NCBI RefSeq assembly: GCF_003614185.1
Contig: NZ_KZ987724.1
Coordinates: forward strand, 5,151,722 to 5,195,250
Direction of reading: 5' to 3'
Length of the DNA: 43,529 bases
DNA from: Paenibacillus aceti
GTDB taxonomy: Bacteria; Bacillota; Bacilli; Paenibacillales; Paenibacillaceae
In this document: piece by piece, positions 42,210 to 43,529 of the stretch
Numbering within the stretch: position 1 is the stretch's first letter
Layout of the letters: the number at the start of each line of letters is the position of its first letter
Program-made: the position numbers and the translations under genes
The notes under the pieces: model-generated
What the model was told of the DNA's origin: nothing
Databases searched by the model: none
Seen by the model: the letters and a program-made list of their open reading frames with translations, nothing else

Positions 42210-42581
42210 ATGAAAAAACAAGTACATGTATCGCAAACTTATCCGAGATTAACAGTTTACAGCGAAGAGAACTTCCGGGGAGCGAGGCGGGTTTACACAG
42301 GGAATTTAGGAATCCGTAATACGGATAATATCCTTGATGGAATCGAGAGCCTGCGCTTCTTCTCTACGAGCAGCAATGCTACGCTGGTGCTGTTCACCAG
42401 AACGCGGTTCAGAGGCAACTTCCGCGTCATCCGCGGCAACCGCAGCCTTGCTGATCTGGATGATCTGATCAACGGCAATGATGTGGAATCGATTATCTCC
42501 ACTAACCAGCGTCTGACTTTGCAGCAAATTCGGAATATCCGCAGCAGCGGCAATCTTCCTCCCGGCTATAGATTAATTTAA
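42210..42581 (+). CDS. beta/gamma-crystallin-like protein
   Basis: This 123-residue soluble protein opens its fold with LTVYSEENFRGARRVYTGN, the (Y/F)xxxxFxG signature of a Greek-key beta/gamma-crystallin motif. The second repeat is LVLFTRTRFRGNFRVIRGN. Two segments, DGIESL and NDVESI, sit where the Ca-binding (N/D)(N/D)xx(S/T)S motif would be, but both have a hydrophobic last residue, so Ca binding may be weakened. There is no signal peptide. Bacterial members are often stress or spore-coat proteins (protein S of Myxococcus is the classic case). The ATG has GAAGGGAGC upstream, and a perfect terminator follows. Confidence 0.8.
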   Translation: MKKQVHVSQTYPRLTVYSEENFRGARRVYTGNLGIRNTDNILDGIESLRFFSTSSNATLVLFTRTRFRGNFRVIRGNRSLADLDDLINGNDVESIISTNQRLTLQQIRNIRSSGNLPPGYRLI

Positions 42582-42614
42582 CTTATCATCAAAATATTAA
42601 GCTAGTACCCTACC

Positions 42615-42662
42615 ATCAGGCGATCCGGGAGAGGAGTTTCCTTACCTGGACGCCTGATTTTT
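42615..42662 (+). terminator. terminator after the crystallin-like gene
   Basis: ATCAGGCG (42615-42622) pairs perfectly with CGCCTGAT (42651-42658), followed by TTTT. The long loop contains GGAAAC-like symmetry of its own. Confidence 0.85.
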
Positions 42663-42689
42663 ACATAGAGAAAATCGCTGTGCCTACCG

Positions 42690-42905
42690 TTATGACTTCT
42701 TCAATTCAAAAAACTCACATTCCAGACGTGAATGATACGTTAAATCGCTGACGCTGGATTGGGTAATAATCTTGTCCTCTGTGAAGCGGATGATGGTCGC
42801 CCCGCTCTCCACCATATGGCTATTGTGAAATACACGAATCCGCAGCTGACGGTCCAGCGCATCCTGGAAATCTCGATCGGTGGTGAGGCGTCTATTGATC
42901 GGCAT
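42690..42905 (-). CDS. small hypothetical protein, 71 residues
   Basis: The start is ATG 42905 with AAGGAGAACGGACATC upstream. The product begins MPINRRLTTDRDFQDALDRQ and ends in ECEFFELKKS. It is predicted to be soluble and mixed alpha/beta, with IIRFTEDKIITQS as a likely beta hairpin. No catalytic pattern, no membrane segment and no paired Cys are visible. I do not recognise the family. A longer frame to 42962 lacks a ribosome binding site. Confidence 0.7.
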   Translation of the reverse strand: MPINRRLTTDRDFQDALDRQLRIRVFHNSHMVESGATIIRFTEDKIITQSSVSDLTYHSRLECEFFELKKS

Positions 42906-43113
42906 GATGTCCGTTCTCCTTCTTTTTCCGGAATGAATACTTGAAATAGCATAGCAATCCAACCAGGTCGTTGTCCAGTCCCGGGATAATCAGGAAGTCT
43001 CTCCACAATGAGAGGAAAAAGCCCAGTCCCTTCTATAGGTCATTTCCATACACTATAACAGTCTAGAAGCGCCATAAGAACATTTGGAATAACTGCTATA
43101 AGGGGATGATGAT

Positions 43114-43529
43114 ATGGGGAAGCATAGAGGTAAGCAGCGGCACACCGCTCTCGCCCCGACGGGAACGATACTGCAGCGGATTGCGCGGCAGATGCTGCCT
43201 TTCTACAAAGCGATTGCCTGTAATCGAAAATATGCCGCAGCCTGGAGCAGAGCGATCGTCGCGGCTGATCTCGATGCGATGATTAAGCTGCTGCGCAAGG
43301 TATCACCTGTCTTAGGCAAGCAGGGGCTGGGGACGAATGCGATTGGTTACTTTATCTCTTTTGAATTTTGCAAGTTGGGCTATTCGAATGGTGTAACGAT
43401 TCCGCCGGGAACGGTGCAATTCAAGTTCGAGACCCGGGTAAATCAGGCGATGACGAGGGCTTTTCTGCCGCTATATCGCAAACTGGCTTTGAGTCGCTCC
43501 TTCGCTGATAAGCTGGCCCGGGCGATCCG
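43114..43529 (+). CDS. unknown basic protein, 5' part (runs off window end)
   Basis: ATG 43114 has AAGGGGATG upstream, and the frame is open to the window end (138 codons). The product begins MGKHRGKQRHTALAPTGTIL. It is basic and alpha-helical, with KLLRKVSPVLGKQGLGTNAI and a GVTIPPGTVQF segment later. There is no signal peptide. I do not recognise the family, and the C-terminal part is missing from the window. Confidence 0.7.
   Translation, partial: MGKHRGKQRHTALAPTGTILQRIARQMLPFYKAIACNRKYAAAWSRAIVAADLDAMIKLLRKVSPVLGKQGLGTNAIGYFISFEFCKLGYSNGVTIPPGTVQFKFETRVNQAMTRAFLPLYRKLALSRSFADKLARAI

Overview
The window reads as chromosomal DNA of a spore-forming, low-to-mid GC Bacillota, most likely Paenibacillus or a close relative. 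The clues are a Bacillus-type 23S/5S rRNA end, strong AGGAGG ribosome binding sites with frequent TTG and GTG starts, a CotH spore-coat remnant, a ydaJKLMN-like exopolysaccharide operon and rho-independent terminators after most transcription units. The species assignment is inference; no search was run.

Layout. 1-1673 is the 3' part of an rRNA operon (23S, 5S, terminator). 1679-1910 is an AT-rich gap with a cluster of DnaA-box-like 9-mers. 2034-3237 is a promoter, a diverged purine riboswitch with terminator and antiterminator, and a DMT permease. 3341-6914 holds a double zinc-ribbon protein, formate-tetrahydrofolate ligase and an Eis-type acetyltransferase. 6996-7411 is a repeat-rich gap. 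7461-11108 holds a GlsB/YeaQ-type membrane protein, a truncated CotH, a Fur-box-controlled heme monooxygenase, exonuclease III and a VanZ-RDD membrane protein. 11161-13403 is a divergent LysR/MFS pair. 13484-18280 holds a YdjC/ChbG deacetylase and a three-gene Tm-1-like cluster: a TIM-barrel enzyme homologue fused to an AraC domain, a UPF0261 protein and a second TIM-barrel protein. An internally deleted OsmC pseudogene (18457-18593) and a serine hydrolase follow.

20158-30153 is an eight-gene operon for a synthase-dependent exopolysaccharide. It combines the five functions of B. subtilis ydaJKLMN (GH8-like hydrolase, DUF2334 deacetylase-like protein, processive GT2, BcsB-like protein, degenerate GGDEF receptor) with a GtrB-like glycosyltransferase, a GT-C-like membrane protein and a GtrA flippase. 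Together they suggest a c-di-GMP-controlled polymer with lipid-linked side-group addition.

30626-34304 is an OmpR/HisKA two-component system followed by a membrane-anchored PAF-acetylhydrolase-like hydrolase whose promoter carries four 11-bp-spaced direct repeats. 35153-43529 holds a dGTPase, thymidine kinase, an AraC/GyrI regulator, a rhodanese, small zinc-binding and unknown proteins, a TauE exporter, a second DMT permease and a beta-gamma-crystallin-like protein.

The most unusual features not explained by genes are three kinds of intergenic repeat that share one architecture: two forward arms about 50 bp apart, then two inverted arms about 50 bp apart. One of them is present as three copies of exactly 185 bp. 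The riboswitch upstream of the DMT permease and the Tm-1-like cluster with its enzyme-derived regulator are the other leading candidates.
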